Shown here one piece after another: positions 7,579-17,030 of a DNA stretch of 64,000 nucleotides. The DNA lies in NCBI RefSeq assembly GCF_000971175.1, contig NZ_BBLY01000001.1:1117050-1181049 (forward strand), read 5' to 3'. Source of the stretch: Demequina pelophila (lineage in GTDB: Bacteria > Actinomycetota > Actinomycetes > Actinomycetales > Demequinaceae). Every line of letters starts with the position of its first letter. Within the stretch, counting starts at the first letter, position 1. A program made the position numbers and the translations under genes. A model generated the notes under the pieces. The model was given only the letters and a program-made list of their open reading frames with translations. It made no database searches and was not told the DNA's origin.

Positions 7579-8556
7579 CTAAGGCCTCAGCAGCACCTTG
7601 CCCGCGCGGCCGGTCACAAAGTTGGCGCGCGCCGCATCGGCAATCTCGCTCAGCGGGTAGGTGGCCTCGACGGGGAGGGTGAGGGCGCCCTCGGCGAGGC
7701 GCGCGAACAGCTCCTGCATGAGGCGGCCGCGCTGCTCGGCGGGCATGGCCTGGCTCACCTGGGAGCCCCAGAAGCCGCGCACGGTCGCCTGCTTGAAGAT
7801 GAGGTCGCCGGAGCCCAGCTCCAATACGGGCGAGGCCATGGCGCCGAAGACCACCAGGGTTCCGCCGACCGCGAGCTGTGACAGCACGTCGCCGGCCGCC
7901 TTGCCGCCCACGGACTCGACGCCGGCGCGGATGGGAGCACCCCCGGTCAGTTGCGCGACGCGGTCCCGCCAGCCGTCGGAGTCGGTGGCGACGATGCGCT
8001 CGATGCCCTGCGCGGCCAGCTCGCCGACGCCCTCGGCGCGGCGGACCAGGCCCACCACGTTGATGCCGCGCGCGACGGCGAGCTGCGCGACCAGGCGGCC
8101 CACGGCGCCGTTGGCGGCGTTCTGGATGAGCCACTCCCCCGGCTCGAGGCCCAGCGAGTCGAGCAGGCTGATCGCGGAGAAGGGCATGGCGACCAGCTGC
8201 GCGGCGACCTCGTCGGGCACGCCCTCGGGCACGGGCAGCAGCGCGGCCGCCTTGGCGATGAAGGACTCGGCCCACACGCCGAACGTCGCGCCGGTCGCGA
8301 CCCGCTGCCCCACCTCGAGGTGGGTGACGCCCTCGCCGAGCGCGTCGACCACGCCCACGGCCTCCGTGCCCGCGCGGGCGGGCAGCTCGGGCTTGACGCC
8401 GTAGGTGCCGCGGACGGTCCACAGGTCGTGGTTGTGAATGGGCGACAGGAGCAGGCGGACGCGGACCTCGCCCGGGCCGGGCTCGGGGGTCGCGACCTCC
8501 TCGAGGGACAGGACGTGGGCGGGGTCGCCGAACTCACGGTGGATCAGTGCGTGCAT
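7579..8556 (-). CDS. zinc-binding-dehydrogenase/quinone oxidoreductase (MDR family)
   Basis: A 325-residue medium-chain dehydrogenase/reductase. The N-terminal GroES-like fold (residues ~1-130) contains the typical AGTEAVGVVDALGEGV, and the NADPH-binding Rossmann half contains NAANGAVGRLVAQLAVARG. No catalytic or structural zinc cysteines are seen, which fits the quinone oxidoreductase/enoyl reductase branch. It follows the NAD(P)-binding gene starting at 9267 by 63 bp on the same strand and is probably co-transcribed with it. Substrate unknown. Confidence 0.88.
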   Translation of the reverse strand: MHALIHREFGDPAHVLSLEEVATPEPGPGEVRVRLLLSPIHNHDLWTVRGTYGVKPELPARAGTEAVGVVDALGEGVTHLEVGQRVATGATFGVWAESFIAKAAALLPVPEGVPDEVAAQLVAMPFSAISLLDSLGLEPGEWLIQNAANGAVGRLVAQLAVARGINVVGLVRRAEGVGELAAQGIERIVATDSDGWRDRVAQLTGGAPIRAGVESVGGKAAGDVLSQLAVGGTLVVFGAMASPVLELGSGDLIFKQATVRGFWGSQVSQAMPAEQRGRLMQELFARLAEGALTLPVEATYPLSEIADAARANFVTGRAGKVLLRP

Positions 8557-8619
8557 GACTTCTCTCTCAACTTGCGGGGGTGGGTGCGGCGGCCGGGGCG
8601 CACGCCGAGGGGTCGGGGG

Positions 8620-9267
8620 CTAGATCTGGCGGACGCGCTCGACCGTGGGCAGGATCGCCTCGAGCTGGGCGCGCGTGACGCGCGGGCCGTAGGCCGGGGT
8701 GTCGCGCTCGACGCGCCACGACTCGGACAGCGGACCCAGGTCGACGGCGTCGAAACCCAAGGAATCCAGGAACGATGCGACGAGGGCCTTCGCAGCGTCG
8801 TCCCCTCCCGCGATGGCCAGGGCGCGGCGCTCGGGGTCCCCGGCGGGCAGACCGGTGGTGGGGATCTCGCGCGCGTAGATGTGGTTGAAGGCCTTGACCA
8901 CGCGCGCGGCGGGGATGAGGTCCTGGAGCAGCTGGGAGGTGGTCGACTCGTTCGCGTCGAGCGCCGCGATGCGGCCGTCGCGCTGCGGGTAGTAGTTGTT
9001 CGCGTCCATGACCACCTTGCCGGCGAGCGCGTCGAGCGGCAGGTCGCGGATCGCGCGCAGCGGGACGGCGACGAGGACCAGGTCGGCCTCGGCGGCGGCC
9101 TGCGCGGGCTGGACGGCCTCGGCGCGCGCGCCGAGCTCCTCGATGAGGTCCGCGAGCGTCTCCGGCCCGCGGCTGTTCGACAGGAGGACGTCGTAGCCGG
9201 CCGCGATGGCCGCGCGCGCGACGTTCGAGCCGATGTTGCCGGAGCCGATGATTCCGATGGTGGTCAT
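8620..9267 (-). CDS. NADPH-binding F420 reductase-like oxidoreductase
   Basis: A 215-residue Rossmann protein with N-terminal GIIGSGNIGSNVARAAIAAG, the start of the NADP-dependent coenzyme F420 oxidoreductase-like (NAD-binding_10/F420_oxidored) family, which also contains simple NADP reductases. KVVMDANNYYPQRDG and KAFNHIYA match that family. The first gene of a two-gene unit with the MDR oxidoreductase. An 11-bp perfect inverted repeat upstream (9272-9317) may be its operator. Use of F420 is not shown by sequence. Confidence 0.8.
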   Translation of the reverse strand: MTTIGIIGSGNIGSNVARAAIAAGYDVLLSNSRGPETLADLIEELGARAEAVQPAQAAAEADLVLVAVPLRAIRDLPLDALAGKVVMDANNYYPQRDGRIAALDANESTTSQLLQDLIPAARVVKAFNHIYAREIPTTGLPAGDPERRALAIAGGDDAAKALVASFLDSLGFDAVDLGPLSESWRVERDTPAYGPRVTRAQLEAILPTVERVRQI

Positions 9268-9271
9268 GGGG

Positions 9272-9317
9272 CGGCCAACACCTCGCAGGGCGCAAGTATT
9301 CCGGTGGGTGTTGGCCG
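9272..9317. promoter_or_regulatory. inverted repeat, candidate operator
   Basis: Perfect 11-bp arms CGGCCAACACC (9272-9282) and GGTGTTGGCCG (9307-9317) lie immediately upstream of the ATG at 9267. The position suggests a repressor site for the oxidoreductase pair; a hairpin in the leader is the alternative. Confidence 0.4.
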
Positions 9318-9368
9318 GGGACGATGCGGTGGTTGGCGCTGGCGCGCGCGGGCTGGGAAGCTTTGGGC

Positions 9369-10262
9369 ATGATCGAGGACGGCGACATCACGCGGACACG
9401 CATCTACGCGGACGTGATGGCGGCGAGCAACGACGGCACCGTGCCGCTCCACCGCGACTGGCTGCTGGGGTACGAAATCGACGGCGAGAGGTTGCCCCTC
9501 ATCGACCCGCAGGGCCGAGGCATCCGCAACCCGGGCGATTGGCGCTACACCCTCTCCGTGACCACCACGGAGAACGGGAAGTATCCCGACCGCGAGACCC
9601 AGCCCGGCGTCTGGCAGTACCCGTACTGCATCAACAAGCACGGCAACGTCGATTCGTCGAACTCCAAGCTGTTCCAGGCGCACGCCGACGGCGTCCCGCT
9701 GCTCTACTTCTACAAGCCCATGCCGTACACGTACCTGCCCGTGGGCATGGTGGTGCCCATCGCCCGCGACGACTCGAGCGAAGAGTTCACCATCGCCTTG
9801 TCGGAGGGTCGGGTGCCACTGTCGACGTCAAGCTCGACGGTTGAGCGCAAGTGGACCGAGGCACTGGTGCAGCGGAGATTGCACCAGCCGCGCTTCCGGG
9901 CGCTCGTGATGAGCGCGTACGACGAGCGGTGCGCCATCTGTGCACTGCCCGAGGCGACGCTGTTGGACGCGGCGCACATCCGCGGCGACAAGGATCCGAA
10001 CGGCCAACCCGTCGTGGAGAACGGGCTCGCGCTGTGCTCGATCCACCATCGCGCCTACGACAACCGTCAGATCGGCATCGACGAGGATCTGCGGCTGCAC
10101 GTGCGGAAGGACGTGCTCGAGGTGACCGATGGACCGGTGTGGGAGCACGCGCTGTTGGAACTGCCCGGTCGATCACTTTCCGTCGTGCCCAAGTCGCGCA
10201 AGGACCGTCCCGATCCATACCGGCTCGGGTTGACGTTCAAGGAATACCTCGAGCAGGCCTAG
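9369..10262 (+). CDS. HNH endonuclease, left edge of defence island
   Basis: A 297-residue protein. The C-terminal HNH nuclease (about residues 175-245) reads CAICALPEATLLDAAHIRG...ENGLALCSIHHRAYD, with the zinc-ligand cysteines and the His-Asn-His catalytic pattern. The N-terminal 160 residues are a globular domain I do not recognise, rich in aromatic residues and ending YTYLPVGMVVPI; a DNA-recognition module is possible (inference). It is tail-to-tail with the cytosine methyltransferase gene and the two stop codons share the tetranucleotide CTAG at 10259-10262. It is probably the cognate or an accessory restriction nuclease. Confidence 0.85.
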   Translation: MIEDGDITRTRIYADVMAASNDGTVPLHRDWLLGYEIDGERLPLIDPQGRGIRNPGDWRYTLSVTTTENGKYPDRETQPGVWQYPYCINKHGNVDSSNSKLFQAHADGVPLLYFYKPMPYTYLPVGMVVPIARDDSSEEFTIALSEGRVPLSTSSSTVERKWTEALVQRRLHQPRFRALVMSAYDERCAICALPEATLLDAAHIRGDKDPNGQPVVENGLALCSIHHRAYDNRQIGIDEDLRLHVRKDVLEVTDGPVWEHALLELPGRSLSVVPKSRKDRPDPYRLGLTFKEYLEQA

Positions 10263-11374
10263 GCTGCGCGGCTCTCGGGCTCCTCGGCCTTCGCGAGTGC
10301 GGCCGCGAGGTGCCGACCGATGGCGGCACCGAGCGCGATGGGCACCGCATTGCCGATCTGACGCGCGATTGCCGTGCGCGATCCGACGAATCGATGCGTG
10401 CTCGGGAAGCCCTGGAGCACGGCCGCCTCGTAGTGGGTGATCGCACGGTCCGCGGTCGGGTGGATGTAGCGACCCTTCTCAGGCTTGAAGAACTCCGTAC
10501 GGATCGTCACGGACGGGCGGTCGCGACGGAGCCTGCCCATGACGTCGGCCGAGCCGGACTGATGCTTGCGCCAGCAGGGAGCCTGAAGCTCCCAGGGGAG
10601 GTCGAACCGGTTCCCGCCTGCGGGGATTGCGCGGAAGCGATCGAGAGAGAGCTGCCGGTAGTCACGGCTCCAGTGGAGTTCGCGCGGGCTGAAGGCGCCA
10701 TCGAATCGCTTTCCACCGAAGTCGTGGAAGCGAGACCCGAAGACAGCATCCATGTCCGGCTCCACTGGGATGCCAGCGAACGCCTCGCCGACGGTCTTGT
10801 GGCGGTCCAGCCCGAGCATCTCCTCTCTGGCGTGCGTCGGGAGCGGCAAACCCGGATTCGGCAGGTCGCGGTGCCGGCCGATGACGATGGCTCGCCGACG
10901 CGCCTGGGGCGCGCCGTAGTCCGCGGCGTTCAGCACGCCATGGACGAAGTCGTAGTCGCGGAGCACTCCGGTCGAGGTCTCGTCAGTGAGCTTCTGAAAC
11001 TCGATCGACCTCTGGAATGCTTCGACGTTCTCGATGACGAAGTACTTGGGGCCGGTACGCAGGATCGTCTCGGCGTAGCGTCGCCACAACGAGTTGCGCA
11101 CGTCTTCGACGTCGCGCTTTCCCAGAGTCGAGAAGCCTTGGCAGGGAGGTCCGCCGACAACCACGTCCACGGATGTGGGCACATTCCCGTCGACGAGCCA
11201 TTCCTCGATGGGGCGGGCCTCGACGATGCCCTCGCCAAACGTCGCGTCGAAGGTAGCGGCCGCCGCGATGTCCATCTCCACCGCGGCTACCGTCGAGAAC
11301 CCGGCGGTCGCCGAGTGGAGCCCGGCGGTCAGCCCGCCAGCGCCGGCGAATAGATCGAGAACTCGGATGGTCAA
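10259..11374 (-). CDS. dcm: DNA C5-cytosine methyltransferase
   Basis: A 371-residue protein with the ordered motifs of C5-MTases: motif I DLFAGAGGLTAGL (residues ~6-18), motif IV VGGPPCQGFS with catalytic Cys (~residue 76), motif VI ENVEAF, motif VIII QARRRAIVIG, and motif X near the C-terminus (RQIGNAVPIALG). I chose TTG at 11374 because GGGGGAG precedes it by 5 nt and motif I follows directly; an open frame continues upstream to 11902 but overlaps the Z1 gene. It would make 5-methylcytosine to mark self DNA. Divergent from the Z1 operon. A DrmMII-like role is possible. Confidence 0.93.
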   Translation of the reverse strand: MTIRVLDLFAGAGGLTAGLHSATAGFSTVAAVEMDIAAAATFDATFGEGIVEARPIEEWLVDGNVPTSVDVVVGGPPCQGFSTLGKRDVEDVRNSLWRRYAETILRTGPKYFVIENVEAFQRSIEFQKLTDETSTGVLRDYDFVHGVLNAADYGAPQARRRAIVIGRHRDLPNPGLPLPTHAREEMLGLDRHKTVGEAFAGIPVEPDMDAVFGSRFHDFGGKRFDGAFSPRELHWSRDYRQLSLDRFRAIPAGGNRFDLPWELQAPCWRKHQSGSADVMGRLRRDRPSVTIRTEFFKPEKGRYIHPTADRAITHYEAAVLQGFPSTHRFVGSRTAIARQIGNAVPIALGAAIGRHLAAALAKAEEPESRAA

Positions 11375-11432
11375 GGGCACTCCCCCGTGCGAAACGATGC
11401 ATGGAGTGTACGCGCCGAGACTGAGATGGCTC

Positions 11433-11450
11433 GGGACCTTGACAGGTCCC
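11433..11450. promoter_or_regulatory. hairpin in the dcm/Z1 divergent promoter region
   Basis: A perfect 7-bp stem with a 4-nt loop (GGGACCT-TGAC-AGGTCCC) lies in the 189-bp gap between the divergent dcm and Z1 starts. It could be a small operator controlling methylase/nuclease balance (inference). Confidence 0.35.
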
Positions 11451-11563
11451 ACCGCAACTCGCACATCGCTGGGTAGTCTCCACATACAGACAACGCAGTT
11501 GTCGGCGACGACTCCGGCGTCGACACCGCACCAGCCCAGATCAACTTGGAGCACTTCAGAAAG

Positions 11564-14110
11564 ATGACAGACGAGATCGACGACCTCTACGCCACATTCC
11601 GCGAGCTCCTTGAGATCTACACGCCGGCCGACGCGCTCCGGAAGATTCGCATGTTTGGGGCAGATGAGAGCAAGGTCGAGGCTGTCGTCGCACGACACGA
11701 GTCGGAGATGCTCAAGATTCGGGAGATGGAGATCCCCCGGACGGTGATCAACGGGAATCGCGACACGTGGTACACGGGCCCGCAACCGAGCGACAAGTGC
11801 TGGCCAGCGGTATCGGCGGCGTTGACAAGGAGTGGTTGGGACAGCGCTGGCATCGACTCGCTCGATTCGTCCTCGACGCGGATCATGTCTCTGCTGAATC
11901 ACCCCAAGGAGGCGGCCTTTGCCAGCAAGGGCCTCGTCGTCGGGTACGTCCAGTCAGGTAAGACCACCAGTTTCACCTCGGTGATCGCCAAGGCAGCCGA
12001 CCGCGGCTACAAGCTGTTCATCGTCCTCTCGGGAATCCACAACGGCCTGAGGCGACAGACACAGAAGCGGCTCGTCTCGCAACTGGTGGAGCCGAACCCG
12101 GCGCTGTGGTCCCAGCTCACAGAACTCGACCACGACTTCACGCCGCTCGCCAATCCGGCTTCGTACTTCGGCGCAAAGAACAAGACCCACGTGATCTGCG
12201 TCGTCAAGAAGAACGCGACGGTGCTCCGGAAGCTCGCGGAGTGGCTCGAGCACGCAGGTTCATACCTCGATGACTGCCCGACGCTCATTGTCGACGATGA
12301 GGCAGACCAGGCCACCGTCGCCACGAAGTCGATCAACCCTCTGATTCTGCGCATCATGGCGACACTCAAGCGCAGCGTCTATCTCGGCTACACCGCGTCT
12401 CCGTTCGCCAATCTCCTGATCGATCCGAGCGCCGAGGACCTGTACCCCCGCGATTTCGTGGTCAACCTGCCCAAGCCGGCCGGGCACTTCGGCACAGAGG
12501 TCCTTTTCGGACGCCATGCGCTCGAGGGCGAGACCGCGGACGATGTCGACGACGGCTACGACATGATCCGAATCGTGCCGGACGAGGACATCGATCTAGT
12601 GCGACCGGCGAGCAGAGCTGTGACAGATGGATTCGTTCCCGAAATCACGGCGACCATGGAACGCGCTCTCAACTACTTCCTGCTTGCAACATCAGCACGG
12701 CGTGTACGCGGAACCGGAAACCCCCACAACACGATGCTCATCCACACGAGCGTCAATACGTCGGTCCACAACAGCTTCCGCGAGCCGCTGCAAGCCTTCC
12801 TCGACGGAGCGAAAGCGTGCATCGACGCGCCCGAAACCCGGAGCGCCCTGTCGCGATTGTGGGCCGAGGAGACATCGATGGTCGATGCTCCCGAGTTCGG
12901 CGAGTCAGCTGTGCCGTTCGATGACCTGTACGAACACTTGCCGAGTGTCATCGAGGACTGCTCGGTAATCATGGACAACTCGAGCAGCGACGACCGACTG
13001 GATTACGACAGCGGTCCCGTGGTCGCGATCGCGGTCGGTGGCAACACGCTCTCACGCGGTCTCACACTCGAGGGCCTCTCCGTCAGCTACTTCGTTCGCT
13101 CCGCTTCCGCCTACGACACACTGCTGCAGATGGGCCGCTGGTTCGGTTTCCGACATGGCTACGCGGACCTGCCGCGCATCTGGATGACCGAAGAGCTGAA
13201 CCGGTGGTTCCGGCATCTCGCGACCGTGGAGTACGAGATGCGCCGCGACATCGACAGCTACATGACCGAGGATCGCACTCCGCTCGACTTCGCGGTGCGT
13301 CTCCGGACGCACCCGGCACTCCGCGTCACGGCCGCCGCGAAGATGCGGGACGCCGTCACGGCCGCGTCCTCCTACGGAAAGAAGCGGGTCCAGACCCACT
13401 ACTTCGATCTCAACGAGGATTGGCTGCAGCGCAACGTCGAAGCCGCAGATTCGCTCGTCGCCGCCGCGCTCGATGGCGGCACCGTGCCAGAGCAGGCGGG
13501 AAACGGACGCGTCCTTCTGCGGGACGTCGACTACTCGCACATCGTCGAGTTCCTCACCCAGTATCAGTTCCATGACGAGTGGACCGAGGCAACGCCGGAT
13601 CTGCTCCGCGCATACATCGAACGTCGGGTGCAGCGGGCGGGATCGCTGAAGAAGTGGAATGTCGCGCTCATTGGCAATCCCGTCAAGGACGCGGCGTCGA
13701 GCTACACCTTCGGCGATCGGGTCACCGTTGGCCGCGTCACACGTGCCCGTCTCAAGAACTCAACTGTCGCGGACATCAAGACTCTCATGAGCCGCAGGGA
13801 CGCAGCAATCGACCTCAAGAAGAAGGCAACAGGCCTCAAGGAAGACCAGATCTTTGAGTTGCGCCGATCAGAATTGCCCGAGCACGGTCTGCTCACCCTG
13901 TATCCGATTGACCGTGTCTCGAAGCCCGAAGTTCGCAACGAGAAGTCCCGTGAGCCGCTGGACGCTCCGGTCGACGTCATCGGCGCGGGGTTCGTGTTCC
14001 CCGCGCCGGTTGGTGAGGACTCGGAGGTTAAGGGCTACGTCAGCGCTGACCTCTCCAACGTGTATATCGAGGACGAGGACCTCACCGCCGTGGACGGGGA
14101 CGACGAATGA
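11564..14110 (+). CDS. Z1-domain ATPase/helicase-like protein
   Basis: An 848-residue protein. A P-loop GYVQSGKTTS lies near residue 130 and a Walker B-like LIVDDEAD near residue 244, as in SF2 helicase-type ATPases. The Z1 core follows at about residues 480-545, with GGNTLSRGLTLEGLSVSYF and QMGRWFGFRHGY. Z1 proteins belong to the MORC/MutL-type restriction-modification gene sets described in comparative genomics (established). The start is ATG 11564; a TTG at 11546 is possible but would overlap the only GGAG. First gene of a five-gene overlapping operon; its stop overlaps the next ATG (ATGA). Confidence 0.92.
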   Translation: MTDEIDDLYATFRELLEIYTPADALRKIRMFGADESKVEAVVARHESEMLKIREMEIPRTVINGNRDTWYTGPQPSDKCWPAVSAALTRSGWDSAGIDSLDSSSTRIMSLLNHPKEAAFASKGLVVGYVQSGKTTSFTSVIAKAADRGYKLFIVLSGIHNGLRRQTQKRLVSQLVEPNPALWSQLTELDHDFTPLANPASYFGAKNKTHVICVVKKNATVLRKLAEWLEHAGSYLDDCPTLIVDDEADQATVATKSINPLILRIMATLKRSVYLGYTASPFANLLIDPSAEDLYPRDFVVNLPKPAGHFGTEVLFGRHALEGETADDVDDGYDMIRIVPDEDIDLVRPASRAVTDGFVPEITATMERALNYFLLATSARRVRGTGNPHNTMLIHTSVNTSVHNSFREPLQAFLDGAKACIDAPETRSALSRLWAEETSMVDAPEFGESAVPFDDLYEHLPSVIEDCSVIMDNSSSDDRLDYDSGPVVAIAVGGNTLSRGLTLEGLSVSYFVRSASAYDTLLQMGRWFGFRHGYADLPRIWMTEELNRWFRHLATVEYEMRRDIDSYMTEDRTPLDFAVRLRTHPALRVTAAAKMRDAVTAASSYGKKRVQTHYFDLNEDWLQRNVEAADSLVAAALDGGTVPEQAGNGRVLLRDVDYSHIVEFLTQYQFHDEWTEATPDLLRAYIERRVQRAGSLKKWNVALIGNPVKDAASSYTFGDRVTVGRVTRARLKNSTVADIKTLMSRRDAAIDLKKKATGLKEDQIFELRRSELPEHGLLTLYPIDRVSKPEVRNEKSREPLDAPVDVIGAGFVFPAPVGEDSEVKGYVSADLSNVYIEDEDLTAVDGDDE

Positions 14111-15123
14111 CCGGCGAGCCGGGCGAGGTCAGCCGCGCATGGCGCGCACTGGCGGCTGAAGGCCCGAGTACGCACAGGCACGTACGAACTGCCGCGCTGG
14201 CTGTTGAGATTGACGAAGGCCCCGTACGTGCGGGCGTCGACTCAGACGGCATTCGCCATCTGCTGGTACCCGTGAAATCCACAACTCGGCTGAGGAAGGA
14301 CCTCGACGGGCCCGGACTCCGCCTGCGGAGGTTGCCACTCGAGGATGACAAGACTTTCGGGTACTTCGCCGATCTCAGTTGCCACCTACCCGAACTCGGG
14401 TACCTCTTCGAGGAGCTCGTCGACGAGATCGTCGCTGCGCTCGCTGGGGCGCCAAAGAATGCGCGCCGCGCGATGAACGACGTCATCGACCGCTGGAAAG
14501 CTCTGTTCTCCGGCCCCAAGGATGTCTTCGGCGCAGAGAAGGCGATCGGCCTGTTCGGCGAACTCACCGTGCTCGCGCGACTGCTCGCAGTCGACACGAG
14601 CGCACATCACTCCTGGACAGGCCCGGAGGGTGCTGCTCACGACTTTGAGGCGTCGAATGGAGCCATCGAGGTCAAGAGTTCAACTATCGCGAGCGGCCGC
14701 CGGTTCAGAGTCCACGGACTTGACCAACTCGATGCTGGCGCGGGCGCGCCGCTGCATCTCGCATGGTTTCGCCTGAAGCGTGTCTCCGGAGCCGCTGGCA
14801 CAGGCCTGGCGGAGCTAGCGAACACCGTACTCACGCTGGCAGACGACGAGCAGGCGGTTCGGAGAAAACTCGCGGCCGCCGGCTTCGTTGCCTCTCGGCT
14901 CGAGGATGAGGACGACTATCGCTTCGAGGTGGTCGAAGAGCGCTGGTACAACGTCGACTCGAGTTTCCCGCGTCTGTCGAGCGCCGATCTCGAGCGAGCC
15001 GGTGTCGAGGTACGGGTCACGGATGTCGAGTACACCGTCGACATCTCCAGTGATCTGCCCCTCCCCCTTGCTCCGAGCGCCGTCGAGCACCGAATCTTGA
15101 CGCTTCTCGAGGAGCCGTCATGA
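14107..15123 (+). CDS. PD-(D/E)XK nuclease-fold protein
   Basis: A 338-residue protein matching the family annotated as PD-(D/E)XK motif protein (DUF4420). The active-site pattern is HDFEASNGAIEVKSS at about residues 178-192, with the acidic residue and the E-x-K spaced as in restriction endonucleases. Overlaps at both ends (ATGA with Z1 and ATGA with the GHKL gene) imply translational coupling and a fixed stoichiometry. It is the most likely DNA-cutting subunit of the plus-strand operon, probably powered by the Z1 and GHKL ATPases (inference). Confidence 0.87.
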   Translation: MTGEPGEVSRAWRALAAEGPSTHRHVRTAALAVEIDEGPVRAGVDSDGIRHLLVPVKSTTRLRKDLDGPGLRLRRLPLEDDKTFGYFADLSCHLPELGYLFEELVDEIVAALAGAPKNARRAMNDVIDRWKALFSGPKDVFGAEKAIGLFGELTVLARLLAVDTSAHHSWTGPEGAAHDFEASNGAIEVKSSTIASGRRFRVHGLDQLDAGAGAPLHLAWFRLKRVSGAAGTGLAELANTVLTLADDEQAVRRKLAAAGFVASRLEDEDDYRFEVVEERWYNVDSSFPRLSSADLERAGVEVRVTDVEYTVDISSDLPLPLAPSAVEHRILTLLEEPS

Positions 15124-17030
15124 ACTCGAGGCGATGGTTCTCGCAGCCATTTCCTCCCGACGGCGCGAGCGCTGCCGAGGGGATCCGCAATCAACTGGGC
15201 CGGCCTGAGCTGGATCTCTTGACCGTCCTTGTACGTGAGGCTGCGCAGAACAGCTGGGACGCCCGCGCAGAAGGTTTGAACGGGCCCGTTGAGTTTGATA
15301 TCTCGACGTGGCTGGTCGGGGCTGGTCGGATGCCCGCATGGAGAGATGCGCTCTTGTCGGGCGCGCCGGAGACTGGGGACTTTCCGCTGCGCCAGCGGCT
15401 GCGCCCAAACGAGCCTCCACTGCGGGTGATGCAGATTTCCGACCGCGGCACCTCTGGCCTCGGTGGCCCGACGAGAGCCGACGTCGTGACTGACGGACCG
15501 CGAGACTTCATCACGTTTGTGCGCAACGTCGGCGAGCCGCGCGACAAAGAGCTCGGCGGCGGAACCTACGGCTTTGGCAAGGGCATCTTCTACCTTCTCG
15601 CGCAGCAAGGCACGGTGCTCATCTACACGCGGTGCCAGCATCCAAGTGGCGCATACGAGACACGCCTTATCGGATGCACGCTGTGGAAGAGCTACGAGGG
15701 AGTCGACCCGACCAGCCATGCTCGCCGTAGGTACACGGGTCGCCATTGGTGGGGAGACGTCGCTGACGACGACGTGGTGGAGCCATTGGTCAACGGCGAT
15801 GCAGATACCCTCGCAGAACGGCTGGGAATCCGCGGTTTCGAGGGCGATGAGACCGGCACCACCATTGTCGTGATCGACCCGGTGCTCGAGGACCTGACGG
15901 TAGACGAGCTCGGCGACTACCTGGCGGAGACAATGGTGTGGCACCTCTGGCCGAAGATGCTCGGGAAGGACGGCGCCGAAGCGCCGATGACGTTCTCGGT
16001 CACCTGCGACAACGCTGGGCACCAGGTGCCCGATCCACGCTCGTTTCGTCCGGTCGATGTGTTCGTCCAGGCGTACGACATCATGCGCGGAGAAGAGGCC
16101 CCGCTGCTGGCGTGTCGCAACCCCGTTCGCGACCTCGGCAGGCTCGGGATCAAGAAGCGGATCATGCCCAGAATCGTCCCGACTCGGGCGTCCACGGGCG
16201 TTGACATCGAGGAGTCGCTGCATCACGTCTGCCTCATGCGCCCAGCCGAACTAGTAGTGACGTATTACAAGGGCCCGCGGCCCCCGAGTGAGAACTACGG
16301 CTACGCAGGCGTGTTTCGCGGGTTGGAGTCGATGGACGACGTCTACGCCAGGGCCGAACCACCTACGCATGACGCGTGGCACTGGAGCATGCTCGAGCGG
16401 CCAGAGAGCACCTTCATTCGCACGACATTTCGCCGCATCGATGAACAGCTCAGTTCGCTCTTCGAACTCGAGACGGGGGCAGGCGAATCGTCTTCGACAT
16501 TCTCACTGGGCGCTGCAAGCTCCGCGTTTGCGAGTCTCCTGCCCGGAGGCTGGGGTACCGGTGGCGCCACGGTCTCGAAAGCACCGAATCCGGCGCACAC
16601 CCGACGCAAGGTGACGCAGAAGAATAGCGGCTCCGGTCGGCAAGCGGGTACGGGAGATGACTCGGAACGCCCGCAGCCCTCGCGGCGCGCTCGTGCTCAC
16701 GCGCGCGCCGCGATCGCGGGGCCTCCCACGTTGGAGGTGCACGCCGGGTCTGCGGTTCTGGTCCAACGGTTCACCGTGACACCGGCTGTGGAGATGACCG
16801 TGCGCGCCATTCTCTCTGTCGGGTTGCCCGGTTCGGCGCGCGAAAGCGACCCGCCTGTGGGCTCTGACGTGCCAGTTGTCAGCCACTGGCTTGGCCCGGA
16901 CGGCGTCGAATACCACGGAACCTCGATCTCCATCGTCGGCGCCCCCGGCGAATGGGAGCTTTTCGTGGTTCCGGCGGCGGACACCGTCACCGAGATCGCG
17001 TTGCAGGCGACGGCGGCGGTCACACGGTGA
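15120..17030 (+). CDS. GHKL (HATPase-fold) ATPase of a MORC-like restriction system
   Basis: A 636-residue protein. The GHKL ATP-binding boxes are visible in order: N-box LVREAAQNSWDAR (residues ~37-49), G1 ISDRGTSGLGG (~105), G2 GGGTYGFGKG (~146) and G3 ETGTTIVVID (~244). Comparable ATPases occur next to Z1, REase-fold and methylase genes in the prokaryotic MORC group. A low-complexity Ser/Arg-rich linker (~residues 495-540) precedes a C-terminal beta-rich domain of about 90 residues. It probably acts as an ATP-driven clamp on DNA. The stop overlaps a GTG start (GTGA). Confidence 0.88.
   Translation: MNSRRWFSQPFPPDGASAAEGIRNQLGRPELDLLTVLVREAAQNSWDARAEGLNGPVEFDISTWLVGAGRMPAWRDALLSGAPETGDFPLRQRLRPNEPPLRVMQISDRGTSGLGGPTRADVVTDGPRDFITFVRNVGEPRDKELGGGTYGFGKGIFYLLAQQGTVLIYTRCQHPSGAYETRLIGCTLWKSYEGVDPTSHARRRYTGRHWWGDVADDDVVEPLVNGDADTLAERLGIRGFEGDETGTTIVVIDPVLEDLTVDELGDYLAETMVWHLWPKMLGKDGAEAPMTFSVTCDNAGHQVPDPRSFRPVDVFVQAYDIMRGEEAPLLACRNPVRDLGRLGIKKRIMPRIVPTRASTGVDIEESLHHVCLMRPAELVVTYYKGPRPPSENYGYAGVFRGLESMDDVYARAEPPTHDAWHWSMLERPESTFIRTTFRRIDEQLSSLFELETGAGESSSTFSLGAASSAFASLLPGGWGTGGATVSKAPNPAHTRRKVTQKNSGSGRQAGTGDDSERPQPSRRARAHARAAIAGPPTLEVHAGSAVLVQRFTVTPAVEMTVRAILSVGLPGSARESDPPVGSDVPVVSHWLGPDGVEYHGTSISIVGAPGEWELFVVPAADTVTEIALQATAAVTR

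Noticed and set aside
9268..9368. Attachment site at the left edge of the island
   Set aside because: The inverted repeat here (9272-9317) has no matching copy at the right edge near 31818-31829, and it fits an operator for the gene starting at 9267.
11439..11444. TTGACA as a -35 box for the Z1 operon
   Set aside because: It lies within the loop and arm of a hairpin, and no acceptable -10 hexamer is found 16-19 bp downstream.
10375..11902. Extended N-terminus for the cytosine methyltransferase up to 11902
   Set aside because: The extension overlaps the Z1 coding start, has no family similarity, and the TTG at 11374 has a good ribosome site just before motif I.
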